64,000 nucleotides of DNA from Candidatus Aquidulcis sp. (lineage in GTDB: Bacteria; Chloroflexota; Anaerolineae; Anaerolineales; UBA4823). The stretch lies in the NCBI GenBank assembly GCA_020723385.1, contig DYIZ01000002.1, forward strand, positions 1-64,000, written 5' to 3'. Position numbers and translations under genes: made by a program. A model generated the notes under the pieces. It saw only the letters and a program-made list of their open reading frames with translations. It searched no databases and was not told where the DNA came from. Positions 1 to 7,568 of the stretch are shown here, piece after piece. How positions within the stretch are numbered: the stretch's first letter is position 1; the number at the start of each line of letters is the position of its first letter.

Positions 1-2953
1 TGGTGAACACCGATCCGCCCGCCAACCCTGGGCTGACGATCCCCGTGATGGTGATAACCCCTGTCTCTCCAGATGAAAGATCATCCACATCCCAGATGAA
101 CTGGCTGTCATCCCGCAGGTGGACGTTTCCGGTGGCAGTATACGCCCAATTGGCAGACAACCCGATGGGCATCACATCGGTGATGACAACGTTGGTCGCA
201 GTCATATCCCCGAAATAGCCGAAATTCAGCGTGTAAGTGACCGCTGATCCGGGGGCAACAGGGACTGCGGGTTGGGCGATTTTGGTCAGATAGAGATTGG
301 GCGTTAGCACAAAAGCCCAAAGCTCATTGCCATAGCTGCCGTCATTGGCAGAGAGGAATATCCGGTTGCCCGATTTGGTCAGATATTTCGGCCAGGAGGG
401 GCCGCCGCCGGGGAAAATATCCCCCGCCAGCCGGGTGCCCTCGGTTGTGCCGTCGCTGCGCCACACTTCAAAGCCATAACCGGGATGATCTATCAGCAGG
501 AATAGCTCGTCATCAATATTTACAATGTCGTACTGTGGATACCAGAAGAGGTTGCTGGCTGAGAAATGCTCGACCACCTGGGTGCCAGCCAGCGTGCCGT
601 CGCTTTTCCAAAAGTCAGTGAAGTGGCTATCATTGGTCGCGAAGAAGTACACCTTATCGTACAATGCGGTTAGGAAGCGCGGTCGTTGGTTGTAGGTGTT
701 GCCGAAAAAGTCTGTCACACGGATCGTGCCGTCGGCGGCGCCGTCGCTCTTCCACAACTCCTGGCCCGTGCTGCCATCGTTGGCTCTGAAGAAGATTTCG
801 CCATCAGCATTCACCAGCTCGCTCGGATATGAGCTGCCGCTGCCGGGATAGATATCCTTGACCAGGTTATTTTCGCCGGTGGTGAGATTCTGCTGCCAAA
901 GTTCGCAGCCGTGGCTGTCCAGGCTGCCGGCAAAATAGCGCCAGTTCCCGATGATCAGGGAGGCAGTGCAGGTGTCATTTACCGATGATGCAGGCTGGCT
1001 GCCGACTTTGACTGTGCCGGCGGCTGTGCCGTCGCTTTTCCAAAGCCCATAGCCGGCGTTATCGTAGGCGTTGAAGTACAACATGCCGTTGGCGTAGGCC
1101 AGATTCTGTGGGTCCGCAGAGGCGCTGCCTGGGCTGATATCGGTAACCCGGATTGTGCCTGTCGGTGTGCCGTCGCTTCGCCACAACTCCCTGCCGCTGC
1201 GGCCATCGTCGGCGGTGAAGAAGAGAGTGCCGCCAACATTGAGCAGATTCTCGGGGGATGAGCTGCCCTCGCCTGCCAGGATGTCCGCGACGCGCACGGT
1301 TCCAGCTTCAGTGCCATCGCTCTTCCACAATTCCCGCCCGTGGATGCCGTCCGCCGCGGAAAAATAGAGGGTATCGTCAACGTTGGTCAACTCCTGTGGG
1401 TCAGCGCCAGCGTTGACTACAAAATCGCCGATCAAAACCGTGCCGGTTAGTGTGCCATCGCTCTTCCATAGTTCTGGCCCAATGGAGCTTCCATCGTCGC
1501 CGTTAAAATACAAAGAACCTTTGAAATTTATCATTACTGGTATATCCACTGAAATCATTTCTGAGTGGATATTCTTGACCACAACAGTTCCCGTCTCGGT
1601 GCCATCGCTTTTCCACAGCTTAAGGCCGTTGCCATCATTGGCCTGGAAGTAGAAAGTGTCACCTACAACAGTATCATAATAACCATGTATCGGATCATCA
1701 ACGGCAAAAGAGGAACCACTGCCTGGGTAGATATCTTTGATAAGCACCGTGCCGGTCGGCGTGCCGTCACTCTTCCACAACTCGTAGCCGCTGACGCCAT
1801 CATTGGCCGCAAAGAAAAGCTCATCGCCCACGGCAGATATGGGGCGCACTTGAAGGTTTTTAACCAGTACCGTTCCCGTTATGGTGCCGTCGCTTCGCCA
1901 CAATCCTCTGATACTAGAAGCTCCTGATGCGGAGAAGTAGAGTAATCCATCCAATTCGGTCATGTAATAAATACCTGTGCTACTGCTTCCAGGATTGATA
2001 TCCTTGACCATTACAGTGCCAGTTAGCGTGCCATCGCTTTGCCATAGTTCGTGACCATTCACACCATTAGATGCATCAAAGAATAACCTATTGTTGAAAG
2101 CTATCGCTTCTGCCGTATCGTAAAGCGAAGAACCGGATGGATTAATGTCGGCGACCTGCACTGTGCCGGTGGGCGTCCCATCGCTTTTCCACAATTCTCG
2201 GTCGTTGCTGCTGTTGACAGCCGAGAAAAACAATATACCGTTCACACCGGCTATTGGATAGGGAGACGAACTGCCTGTCCCTGGAACGATATCCTTGACA
2301 CGTACCGTTCCGGTCAGCGTGCCATCGCTCTTCCATAACTCTCTGCCGCTCACATTGTCACTTGCCCCGAAAAAAAGTATCCCATCAGAATTAAACAGTG
2401 GCACTGGAGAGGAGCCATAAGTCCCAGGGTAAATATCTTTTACCAAATGAGTGCCCGTTACGGTTCCATCGCTGATCCACAACTCTTCGCCATAATAACC
2501 ATTATCAGAACCGACACGAAAAAACAGGTTCGTACCTACTTGGGTCAATAGTTCCACATGCGACCATGATACACCCGGATAAAAGTCTTTGAGTAAAAAA
2601 GTGCCTGTAAGCGTGCCATCGCTGCGCCAAAGCTCCCGCCCCGTTTCGGGCGTCAAACCGACGAAGTACAAGAAATCGCCCGCTACGGTCATATAGTCGG
2701 GATATAAGTCATATCCTGGAGACGTCACCTGATTGATGTCTTTGACCCTGTAGGGACTCGCGCTTGCCGCCTGCGTGGCGCGTGGGCTGATTTTGGTAAC
2801 AGAGTCCACCTCCTCGGCGGCGCTCACCACCACAGTCGAGGCAGCCTTCGCCGCGTCCGTTAATCCCCAGGCGAATGCAAAACCCAGCCCGAGAGCCAGC
2901 GCCAACACCAGCCCGCGGGTGATCACATTGCAGATACGTTGAGTCGTTCGCAT
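1..2953 (-). CDS. Secreted ELWxSDGT-repeat protein with DUF11-like domain (partial, C-terminus off window)
   Basis: The frame is open from the ATG at 2953 to the window edge (at least 984 residues, no stop). The N-terminus has basic residues (MRTTQR) and then a hydrophobic stretch ending FAFAWG, a signal peptide or membrane anchor. From about residue 105 to 880 there are about 16 units of roughly 48 residues, each with ELWKSDGT followed by xxGT, then V.VKDI.PG.GSS and LFF.A.DG. Two units are degenerate (ELWQQNLTTG, FWKSDGT). This is the ELWxxDGT repeat of predicted beta-propeller or extracellular proteins. Residues after about 888 (TPNLYLTKIAQPAVPVAPGS, then VTYTLNFGYFG) resemble a DUF11-type beta-sandwich. 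Probably an envelope or secreted protein; role unknown. The C-terminal anchor is outside the window. Confidence 0.85.
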   Translation of the reverse strand, partial: MRTTQRICNVITRGLVLALALGLGFAFAWGLTDAAKAASTVVVSAAEEVDSVTKISPRATQAASASPYRVKDINQVTSPGYDLYPDYMTVAGDFLYFVGLTPETGRELWRSDGTLTGTFLLKDFYPGVSWSHVELLTQVGTNLFFRVGSDNGYYGEELWISDGTVTGTHLVKDIYPGTYGSSPVPLFNSDGILFFGASDNVSGRELWKSDGTLTGTVRVKDIVPGTGSSSPYPIAGVNGILFFSAVNSSNDRELWKSDGTPTGTVQVADINPSGSSLYDTAEAIAFNNRLFFDASNGVNGHELWQSDGTLTGTVMVKDINPGSSSTGIYYMTELDGLLYFSASGASSIRGLWRSDGTITGTVLVKNLQVRPISAVGDELFFAANDGVSGYELWKSDGTPTGTVLIKDIYPGSGSSFAVDDPIHGYYDTVVGDTFYFQANDGNGLKLWKSDGTETGTVVVKNIHSEMISVDIPVMINFKGSLYFNGDDGSSIGPELWKSDGTLTGTVLIGDFVVNAGADPQELTNVDDTLYFSAADGIHGRELWKSDGTEAGTVRVADILAGEGSSSPENLLNVGGTLFFTADDGRSGRELWRSDGTPTGTIRVTDISPGSASADPQNLAYANGMLYFNAYDNAGYGLWKSDGTAAGTVKVGSQPASSVNDTCTASLIIGNWRYFAGSLDSHGCELWQQNLTTGENNLVKDIYPGSGSSYPSELVNADGEIFFRANDGSTGQELWKSDGAADGTIRVTDFFGNTYNQRPRFLTALYDKVYFFATNDSHFTDFWKSDGTLAGTQVVEHFSASNLFWYPQYDIVNIDDELFLLIDHPGYGFEVWRSDGTTEGTRLAGDIFPGGGPSWPKYLTKSGNRIFLSANDGSYGNELWAFVLTPNLYLTKIAQPAVPVAPGSAVTYTLNFGYFGDMTATNVVITDVMPIGLSANWAYTATGNVHLRDDSQFIWDVDDLSSGETGVITITGIVSPGLAGGSVFT

Positions 2954-3080
2954 GACTTTACCCTCCAAAGCATTGTCTCGCGCCCTCTCACGAGTTGAAT
3001 CTCTCTCCCATATTGAAGTTATTATAGCCATCCCTCCCCAAACGGGCAAGCGCCTGTCCCTGTCCATCGCCTCGCACGCG

Positions 3081-3115
3081 AAGACCTCACAGGTTTTCAA
3101 AACCTGTGAGGTCTT
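3081..3115. repeat. 35-bp palindrome, aagacctcacaggtttt family
   Basis: Two 17-bp arms are perfectly complementary around a single central base. A related but imperfect palindrome of the same design (aagacc...ggtttt/aaaacc...ggtctt) lies inside the methyltransferase gene at 30530-30563, suggesting a dispersed element rather than a gene-specific terminator. Confidence 0.85.
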
Positions 3116-3150
3116 TTCACGGATAGGGGAACACCCGCCCCCCTCCGCCT

Positions 3151-3181
3151 CCCCCCATTTCCAAAGAGCGGAAATGGGGGG
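3151..3181. repeat. Perfect 12-bp-stem hairpin (ccccccatttcc)
   Basis: Arms 3151-3162 and 3170-3181 are perfectly complementary around a 7-base loop. No T-tract follows on either strand, and it lies upstream of both flanking genes, so its role is unknown. Confidence 0.6.
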
Positions 3182-3255
3182 AGAGCCTCGCGCCATCCCC
3201 CACCCTCCACTCATCACCCTCTACCCTCCTCCCTCCACTACCACAGCCCCAGAAG

Positions 3256-3264
3256 TGCTATAAT
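3256..3264 (+). promoter_or_regulatory. Extended -10 promoter for the zinc-ribbon gene
   Basis: TGCTATAAT is a perfect extended -10 element 37 bases before the ATG at 3301. No convincing -35 box is visible at 17 +/- 1 bases upstream, which is normal for extended -10 promoters. Confidence 0.6.
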
Positions 3265-3300
3265 CTCTCCAAGAAAACCGCCTGCGCCGGAGGAAACGCC

Positions 3301-3852
3301 ATGAAATGTCCCGTCTGCCAAACGATTGACATGGAGCCGACTTCCCTGGATAGGGGACTGCCCGCCTTCACCTGCGAAGACTGCGGGGGAATCTGGGTCT
3401 CGTCCACCCAGTATTTCGACTGGCTCGACGAGCACGGTTCCAACCTGCCCGAACGGCCCTACACCGGCCAGCCGCTGCACACGCCCGACCCCAACCAGGC
3501 CAAGATCTGCCCGGACTGCGGCCACTTGCTGCGCCGCTACAAAGTCTGGCCGGACGTCGAATTCAGCCTCGACCATTGCAACACGTGCAACGGCATCTGG
3601 TTCGACGCCAACGAGTGGGAGGTGATCGTTGCCCGCAACCTGCACGACGATCTGCACACCTTCTTCACCAAATCCTGGCAGGAAAAGCTGCGCAAAATCG
3701 AAGCCCGCCACCGAGAGGAGGCCATCTACCTGGCCCGCTTCGGCCCGGACGATTACGCCCGCATCCAGGACATCCGCAAATGGCTGGACGATCACCCTCG
3801 GCGCGCCGCCCTGCTGGCTTTCCTGCAAGCCGAAGACCCCTATCAACCCTGA
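3301..3852 (+). CDS. zf-TFIIB-type zinc-ribbon protein
   Basis: 183 residues; ATG preceded by GGAGG at good spacing. There are two zinc ribbons: MKCPVCQ...CEDCGGIWVS (residues 1-35) and CPDCGHLL...CNTCNGIWFD (about 65-100). Both carry the CxxC...CxxCxGxWxD/S pattern of the bacterial zf-TFIIB domain. The C-terminal 80 residues are charged and probably helical. Partner and substrate are unknown. A 56-residue membrane protein follows 18 bases downstream with its own ribosome-binding site, so the two are probably co-transcribed. Confidence 0.8.
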   Translation: MKCPVCQTIDMEPTSLDRGLPAFTCEDCGGIWVSSTQYFDWLDEHGSNLPERPYTGQPLHTPDPNQAKICPDCGHLLRRYKVWPDVEFSLDHCNTCNGIWFDANEWEVIVARNLHDDLHTFFTKSWQEKLRKIEARHREEAIYLARFGPDDYARIQDIRKWLDDHPRRAALLAFLQAEDPYQP

Positions 3853-3870
3853 CCAAAAGGAGCGGCCCTG

Positions 3871-4041
3871 ATGAAAACCAACCCCCTGGGATATCTGATT
3901 GGCGTCGTCATCGGCGCGATCGGCGGCGTACTCATCGCATTTCTGGCCCTGCGAGTCTTCTCCCGCCTGGCGCCCAAACTGATGCGCCGCATGATGTCAA
4001 AAATGATGTGCGCTGGCGGCCAGATGCTGCCAGAGAACTGA
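3871..4041 (+). CDS. Small single-pass membrane protein (56 aa)
   Basis: The ATG at 3871 follows AAAGGAG with 8 bases of spacing. The 56-residue product starts MKTNPLGYLIGVVIGAIGGV, giving one glycine-rich transmembrane helix (about residues 8-28). A basic, methionine-rich tail follows (SRLAPKLMRRMMSKMM). It lies 18 bases after the zinc-ribbon gene and is probably co-transcribed. No family recognised; I predict a small inner-membrane protein with a cytoplasmic basic tail. Confidence 0.6.
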   Translation: MKTNPLGYLIGVVIGAIGGVLIAFLALRVFSRLAPKLMRRMMSKMMCAGGQMLPEN

Positions 4042-4053
4042 CGCGAAATGATG

Positions 4054-4085
4054 TCGAGCTTCGGTGAAGCTCGCTTCGGTGAAGC
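4054..4085. repeat. Short hairpin and direct repeat (cttcggtgaagc)
   Basis: The word gcttcggtgaagc occurs twice in tandem just after the small membrane-protein gene. Each copy folds as gcttc-ggt-gaagc. It may act as a weak terminator or be a degenerate repeat. Confidence 0.45.
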
Positions 4086-4122
4086 CCGCTCCGAGAACTA
4101 ACTTGCCAATGCTAAAGCTTTT

Positions 4123-4194
4123 ACCACAAAGGCCACAAAGTAACACAAAGGGAAAAACTTTGAAACCTTTGTGACCCTTCGTGCCCTTTGTGGT
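4123..4194. repeat. Palindromic word array, cacaaagg / cctttgtg
   Basis: The left arm carries several copies of (c)cacaaagg. The right arm carries the complement (cctttgtg, ccttcgtg, ccctttgtggt), forming a long imperfect hairpin. The same word family with the same design recurs at 45838-45921. It lies immediately before ftsK and contains an in-frame TTG (4188) that could be mistaken for its start. Confidence 0.85.
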
Positions 4195-4217
4195 TAATTT
4201 TTTTAAACATCCCTTCC

Positions 4218-6662
4218 ATGCCTCGCCAATACGCCAAACCTACCCGTAAATCCAAGACCCCCGCTCGCCGGGCCAAACCGCGCGCCGCGGTCCCCGCCCG
4301 CGGGCGGCTGCTCATCAAGGCCCGCAATTGGCTCACCCAGCAGGTGCGCCACGCCCAAAAGGCCGCCTCCCGCCGGGCTGCCGCCTCCCGCAAGGAATCA
4401 ACCCGCCGCCAGCCCGCCGCGGGCCGCGCCGACAACCGCGCCGCGCCTGACCTATCGCCCGCGCCGCGCGTCGTTGAGCCGGGCATGTCGCTCGATAAAC
4501 GTCTCGATATCCTCGGCATTGTGCTGGTCTTCATCGGGCTGCCGCTGGCCTTGTTGCTGCTCTCTCCCACGAACAGCGCCATCACCGGCGGCGCACTGCT
4601 CGTTCTGCGGCAAACGTTTGGCTGGGGCACTGCACTCTTTCCGTTTGGGCTGGCCGCCATCGGATTATGGCTCATCTTGCGCAAGTTCGAGCGCATTCCA
4701 CAGGTGCAGTTGGAGCGTATCGCCGGCGCCATCCTGCTCTATGGCTGCCTGCTGGTCATTTTTCACTTCGTTACTTTGCCCGTTGACCGCGCCGACGCCT
4801 TCGCCATCGCCAAACTCGCCCGCGGCGGCGGATATTTTGGCGCGTGGTTGTTTGCGGCGCTGTTCGATACCCTGGGTTGGGGCGGCGCGGCGATTGCGCT
4901 GCTCGCCTGGCTGGTCATCTCGCTGGCGCTGACTCTCGATGTGAGCGTGGCTGACCTGTTCCGCTGGGTGTCGCCGCTCGTCGAAAAGGTGCAGGATGCC
5001 TGGGATGACTATCGCACGCGGAAATTTGTGACGCCGGTGAGACCGACCGCAGACCGTGGACCGCAGACCGTGCAGCCGCTTCCGGGACCAATGGGGGTGC
5101 AGACTCCCGCGGGAGCGCCAGCCCCCTTTGGCCCGCGGCCAATTCCCACGGCGGCCGCGCCCGCCCCAGTGTGGGCGCTTCCCCCGCTCGACCAGATTCT
5201 CGACGAGGGCGGCGAAGTCTCCCACGACGACGATGTAGACCGCCAGCGCGCCCACACCATCGAGCAGACGCTGGCTTCCTTCGGCGCGCCGGTCAAAGTC
5301 GTCGAGATCAACCGCGGCCCCACCATCACGCAGTTCGGCGTCGAGCCGGATTTCATCGAGACCCGCAACGGGCGCATGAGGGTGCGCGTGGGCAAGATCA
5401 GCACGTTGGCCGATGACCTGGCGCTGGCGCTGTCGGCGCGCACGATCCGCGTGCAGGCCCCGGTGCCCGGCAAGGGTTTCGTGGGCATCGAAGTGCCCAA
5501 CGACGAGATCGCGCGGGTGGTGCTGCGCGACGTGATCGAGAGCGAGGCATTTAAGCGACTAAAGTCGCCGCTGCGTTTCGCTTTAGGGCAGGATGTGGCG
5601 GGCAACGCGGTGGCGGCTGACCTCTCGGCCATGCCGCACCTGCTCATCGCCGGGGCGACCGGCTCGGGCAAGAGTGTGTGCGTCAACGCCATCATCACCT
5701 GCCTGCTGCTGCACAACACGCCCGACGATTTGCGGTTGATCATGGTGGACCCCAAGCGAGTGGAGCTGACCAATTACAATCACATCCCGCACCTGCTGGC
5801 CCCGGTGGTAGTGGAGATGGAGCGGGTGGTGGGCGCGTTGCAGTGGATCCTGCGCGAGATGGATACGCGTTATCACAAGCTGGCGCAGGCCGGGACGCGC
5901 AACATCGTTGAGTTCAACGCCAAGGTTGAGGCGGGGTCGCTGGCCGGGCAGAAGAAGCTGCCCCGGCTGGTGGTATTCATTGACGAGCTGGCCGACCTGA
6001 TGATGCTGGCCCCCGATGAAACGGAGCGCACCATCACCCGGCTGGCGCAGCTTGCCCGTGCGACCGGTATTCACCTGGTCATCGCCACACAGCGCCCCTC
6101 GGTGGACGTGGTGACGGGTCTCATCAAGGCCAATTTCCCGGCGCGCATCGCCTTCGCGGTCGCAGCCGGGGTGGACAGCCGGGTGATCCTCGACCAGCCG
6201 GGGGCGGAGCGGCTGCTGGGACGCGGCGACATGCTCTTCCAGGCGCCCGATGCGCCCGCCGCGCTGCGCCTGCAAGGGGCGTTCGTGTCGGATACAGAGA
6301 TTCAACGGCTGGTGGATTACTGGCGCGGCTTTGCGGGCACGGCCCCCTCCGCACAGTCTGCGGGCGGCGGAATCGTGGATTCTCTGCCCCCCGGGATTCC
6401 GCTCAAGCAGATGCCGCTGTGGGAGGATATGGCTCCCCAGGAGGAGACCGATCCGCTCTACCCGGAGGCAGTTGATCTCATCCGGCGGCAGGGGCGGGCG
6501 TCCATTTCGATGCTCCAGCGGCGCTTGCGTATCGGCTATACCCGCTCCGCCCGGTTGGTCGAGATGCTGCAAGAGAAGGGGGTTATCGGTAAAGAGGCCG
6601 GTCCGCAGGGCTTCGAGGTGCTAGACTATGGCGCAGCTGCTCCGCCGGTGGAGGAGGGGTAG
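4218..6662 (+). CDS. ftsK: DNA translocase FtsK/SpoIIIE
   Basis: 814 residues from the ATG at 4218, chosen over a TTG at 4188 that lies in the upstream repeat. An N-terminal basic, Ala/Arg-rich tail (about 1-88) is followed by about four membrane helices (95-240), then a Pro/Ala linker to about 335. The RecA-like motor has Walker A GATGSGKS (about 479-486) and Walker B VVFIDELADL (about 585). A winged-helix gamma domain for DNA orientation sequences occupies about 747-814 (LYPEAVDLIRRQGRASIS). It pumps chromosomal DNA at the division septum. The linker contains tandem gaccgcagaccgt words (5041-5075) like the intergenic arrays. Stand-alone gene. Confidence 0.95.
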   Translation: MPRQYAKPTRKSKTPARRAKPRAAVPARGRLLIKARNWLTQQVRHAQKAASRRAAASRKESTRRQPAAGRADNRAAPDLSPAPRVVEPGMSLDKRLDILGIVLVFIGLPLALLLLSPTNSAITGGALLVLRQTFGWGTALFPFGLAAIGLWLILRKFERIPQVQLERIAGAILLYGCLLVIFHFVTLPVDRADAFAIAKLARGGGYFGAWLFAALFDTLGWGGAAIALLAWLVISLALTLDVSVADLFRWVSPLVEKVQDAWDDYRTRKFVTPVRPTADRGPQTVQPLPGPMGVQTPAGAPAPFGPRPIPTAAAPAPVWALPPLDQILDEGGEVSHDDDVDRQRAHTIEQTLASFGAPVKVVEINRGPTITQFGVEPDFIETRNGRMRVRVGKISTLADDLALALSARTIRVQAPVPGKGFVGIEVPNDEIARVVLRDVIESEAFKRLKSPLRFALGQDVAGNAVAADLSAMPHLLIAGATGSGKSVCVNAIITCLLLHNTPDDLRLIMVDPKRVELTNYNHIPHLLAPVVVEMERVVGALQWILREMDTRYHKLAQAGTRNIVEFNAKVEAGSLAGQKKLPRLVVFIDELADLMMLAPDETERTITRLAQLARATGIHLVIATQRPSVDVVTGLIKANFPARIAFAVAAGVDSRVILDQPGAERLLGRGDMLFQAPDAPAALRLQGAFVSDTEIQRLVDYWRGFAGTAPSAQSAGGGIVDSLPPGIPLKQMPLWEDMAPQEETDPLYPEAVDLIRRQGRASISMLQRRLRIGYTRSARLVEMLQEKGVIGKEAGPQGFEVLDYGAAAPPVEEG
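5041..5075 (+). repeat. gaccgcagaccgt word array inside the ftsK linker
   Basis: Three to four copies of gaccg(c/t) and cagaccgt words occur in tandem. They encode PTADRGPQTVQP in the linker between membrane and motor domains. The words resemble those of the intergenic array at 10540-10603 (gaccgttgacggtagaccg). Confidence 0.55.
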
Positions 6663-6665
6663 ACG

Positions 6666-6758
6666 GTAGCCTAGGGCCTTGCGCCCGCTTGCTCGCGCCA
6701 CGCTGTTCTCCAGCGCCACGCTGTTCTCCAGCGTCACGCCCACAAGGGGCTAGGCTAC
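6666..6758. repeat. gtagcctag...ctaggctac inverted repeat, copy 1
   Basis: The left arm gtagcctagggccttgcgcc pairs with the right arm gcccacaaggggctaggctac. Between them an 18-bp unit (cacgctgttctccagcgc) is tandemly duplicated. Other copies are at 16270-16291 (one arm only) and 28386-28442 (two arms). Confidence 0.85.
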
Positions 6759-6782
6759 AGGTTGCCGAGAAGGGAGGCGGTT

Positions 6783-6869
6783 ATGTCCAGGCTTCGGTTG
6801 GGATGCTGGCAGCTCGTGGGGGTGATGCTGCTGTCGGTCACCGATAGCTCGATCCATTTCGGAGTTTAG
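6783..6869 (+). CDS. Possible 28-residue peptide or remnant
   Basis: The ATG at 6783 is preceded by GGGAGGCGGTT, a good Shine-Dalgarno sequence. It encodes MSRLRLGCWQLVGVMLLSVT plus eight residues, with a hydrophobic middle. It may be a small membrane peptide or the truncated start of a lost exported protein. Little beyond the ribosome-binding site supports it. Confidence 0.2.
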   Translation: MSRLRLGCWQLVGVMLLSVTDSSIHFGV

Positions 6870-6951
6870 GCGCACTCGGCAACTTGCCGCCAAGCTCGCC
6901 GCGGATTGCTGAATTCTAAAAAATAAAGGCTCTCCTCAGATTAGTGGGAGA

Positions 6952-7407
6952 CGGCAGTTGAAACTGCACCGACAAATCGCAAAGTCGGCCTTCGCCGACT
7001 GGTTTTCAGCTTGCGGAGGCAGGCTTCGCAATTGTTGCAGTGATTTCACTCGCCGGTTGAGTAGCGTTTTTTGCGTATCGAAACCACGAATTGCCGCCTA
7101 AACGGGTCTCGATTACGGGCAAACAGCGCCTTACGGTTACTCGCCAGATATGGCGGCGCACCACGGCAAATCCCAGAGAGCCAAAATTAACCCGTAATCT
7201 TGTTATCGCCACACGCCGAGGTGTTTACACCCCGGCGCATCGCGAAAGCCCCGTTGAAGCTTGAAGAGAGGATGCTCTAGCGCCCTTTTTCTTGAAGTTG
7301 GTTCTATGGCGAGTGAATTCGCTGCAACTGGTTGCGAAAGCTGCCCTGCGGCGGACTGAAACCCTCGAAGGTGGGATTCGCAATGGGTTGATGCAGTTTC
7401 AACTGTC
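6952..7407. repeat. Candidate non-coding element bounded by an inverted 14-mer
   Basis: cagttgaaactgca near 6953 is repeated inverted as tgcagtttcaactg near 7393. Inside lies the hairpin agtcgg-ccttcg-ccgact (about 6980-6999). Only short random-looking frames are present. It could be a MITE-like element or a decayed repeat. Confidence 0.45.
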
Positions 7408-7460
7408 ACCATAATGATTTTTGAAGTTCTGGGAAACCGCCGATGCCGCCGATAATCCTG

Positions 7461-7489
7461 TTGCGTCATGTTCCGACTTCTGCTACAAT
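7461..7489 (+). promoter_or_regulatory. Promoter of the YGVYG-repeat gene (TTGCGT-N17-TACAAT)
   Basis: The extended -10 TGCTACAAT (7481-7489) lies 17 bases after a weak -35 TTGCGT (7461-7466). Its position argues against translation starting at the in-frame ATG at 7443 and for the ATG at 7569. Confidence 0.55.
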
Positions 7490-7568
7490 CTTCATGGGGA
7501 TATTCATACAGCCCCTTTGCTGTCATTTCTATCCTTTTTCATCGAGAAAGCCAATCAGGAGGTTATCT

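Larger units (their letters stand above)
2954..3300. other. Divergent intergenic region with two hairpins and an extended -10
   Basis: This 347-base gap separates the divergent ELWxSDGT gene and the zinc-ribbon gene. I see no gene in it. It holds a 35-bp near-perfect palindrome (3081-3115), a GC-rich hairpin (3151-3181) and an extended -10 (3256-3264). Confidence 0.7.
6663..7568. other. Repeat-rich 0.9-kb gap without a supported gene
   Basis: I find no convincing gene here. It begins with a palindromic repeat (6666-6758). Next is a possible 28-codon reading frame at 6783 with a good ribosome-binding site (GGGAGG). A 6952-7407 segment bounded by an inverted 14-mer follows, then the promoter of the YGVYG-repeat gene (7461-7489). 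Confidence 0.6.

Noticed and set aside
4188-4217. Ten-codon N-terminal extension of FtsK from a TTG
   Set aside because: The TTG and following codons lie in or just after the cacaaagg repeat array and have no ribosome-binding site; the ATG at 4218 starts a normal basic N-terminus.
7006-7212. 68-codon minus-strand frame in the 6.7-7.5 kb gap
   Set aside because: No ribosome-binding site, no recognisable domain, and it lies within a repeat-like segment.
7443-7568. 42-residue N-terminal extension of the YGVYG-repeat protein
   Set aside because: A promoter-like extended -10 lies inside it, and a strong AGGAGG plus signal peptide supports the ATG at 7569.
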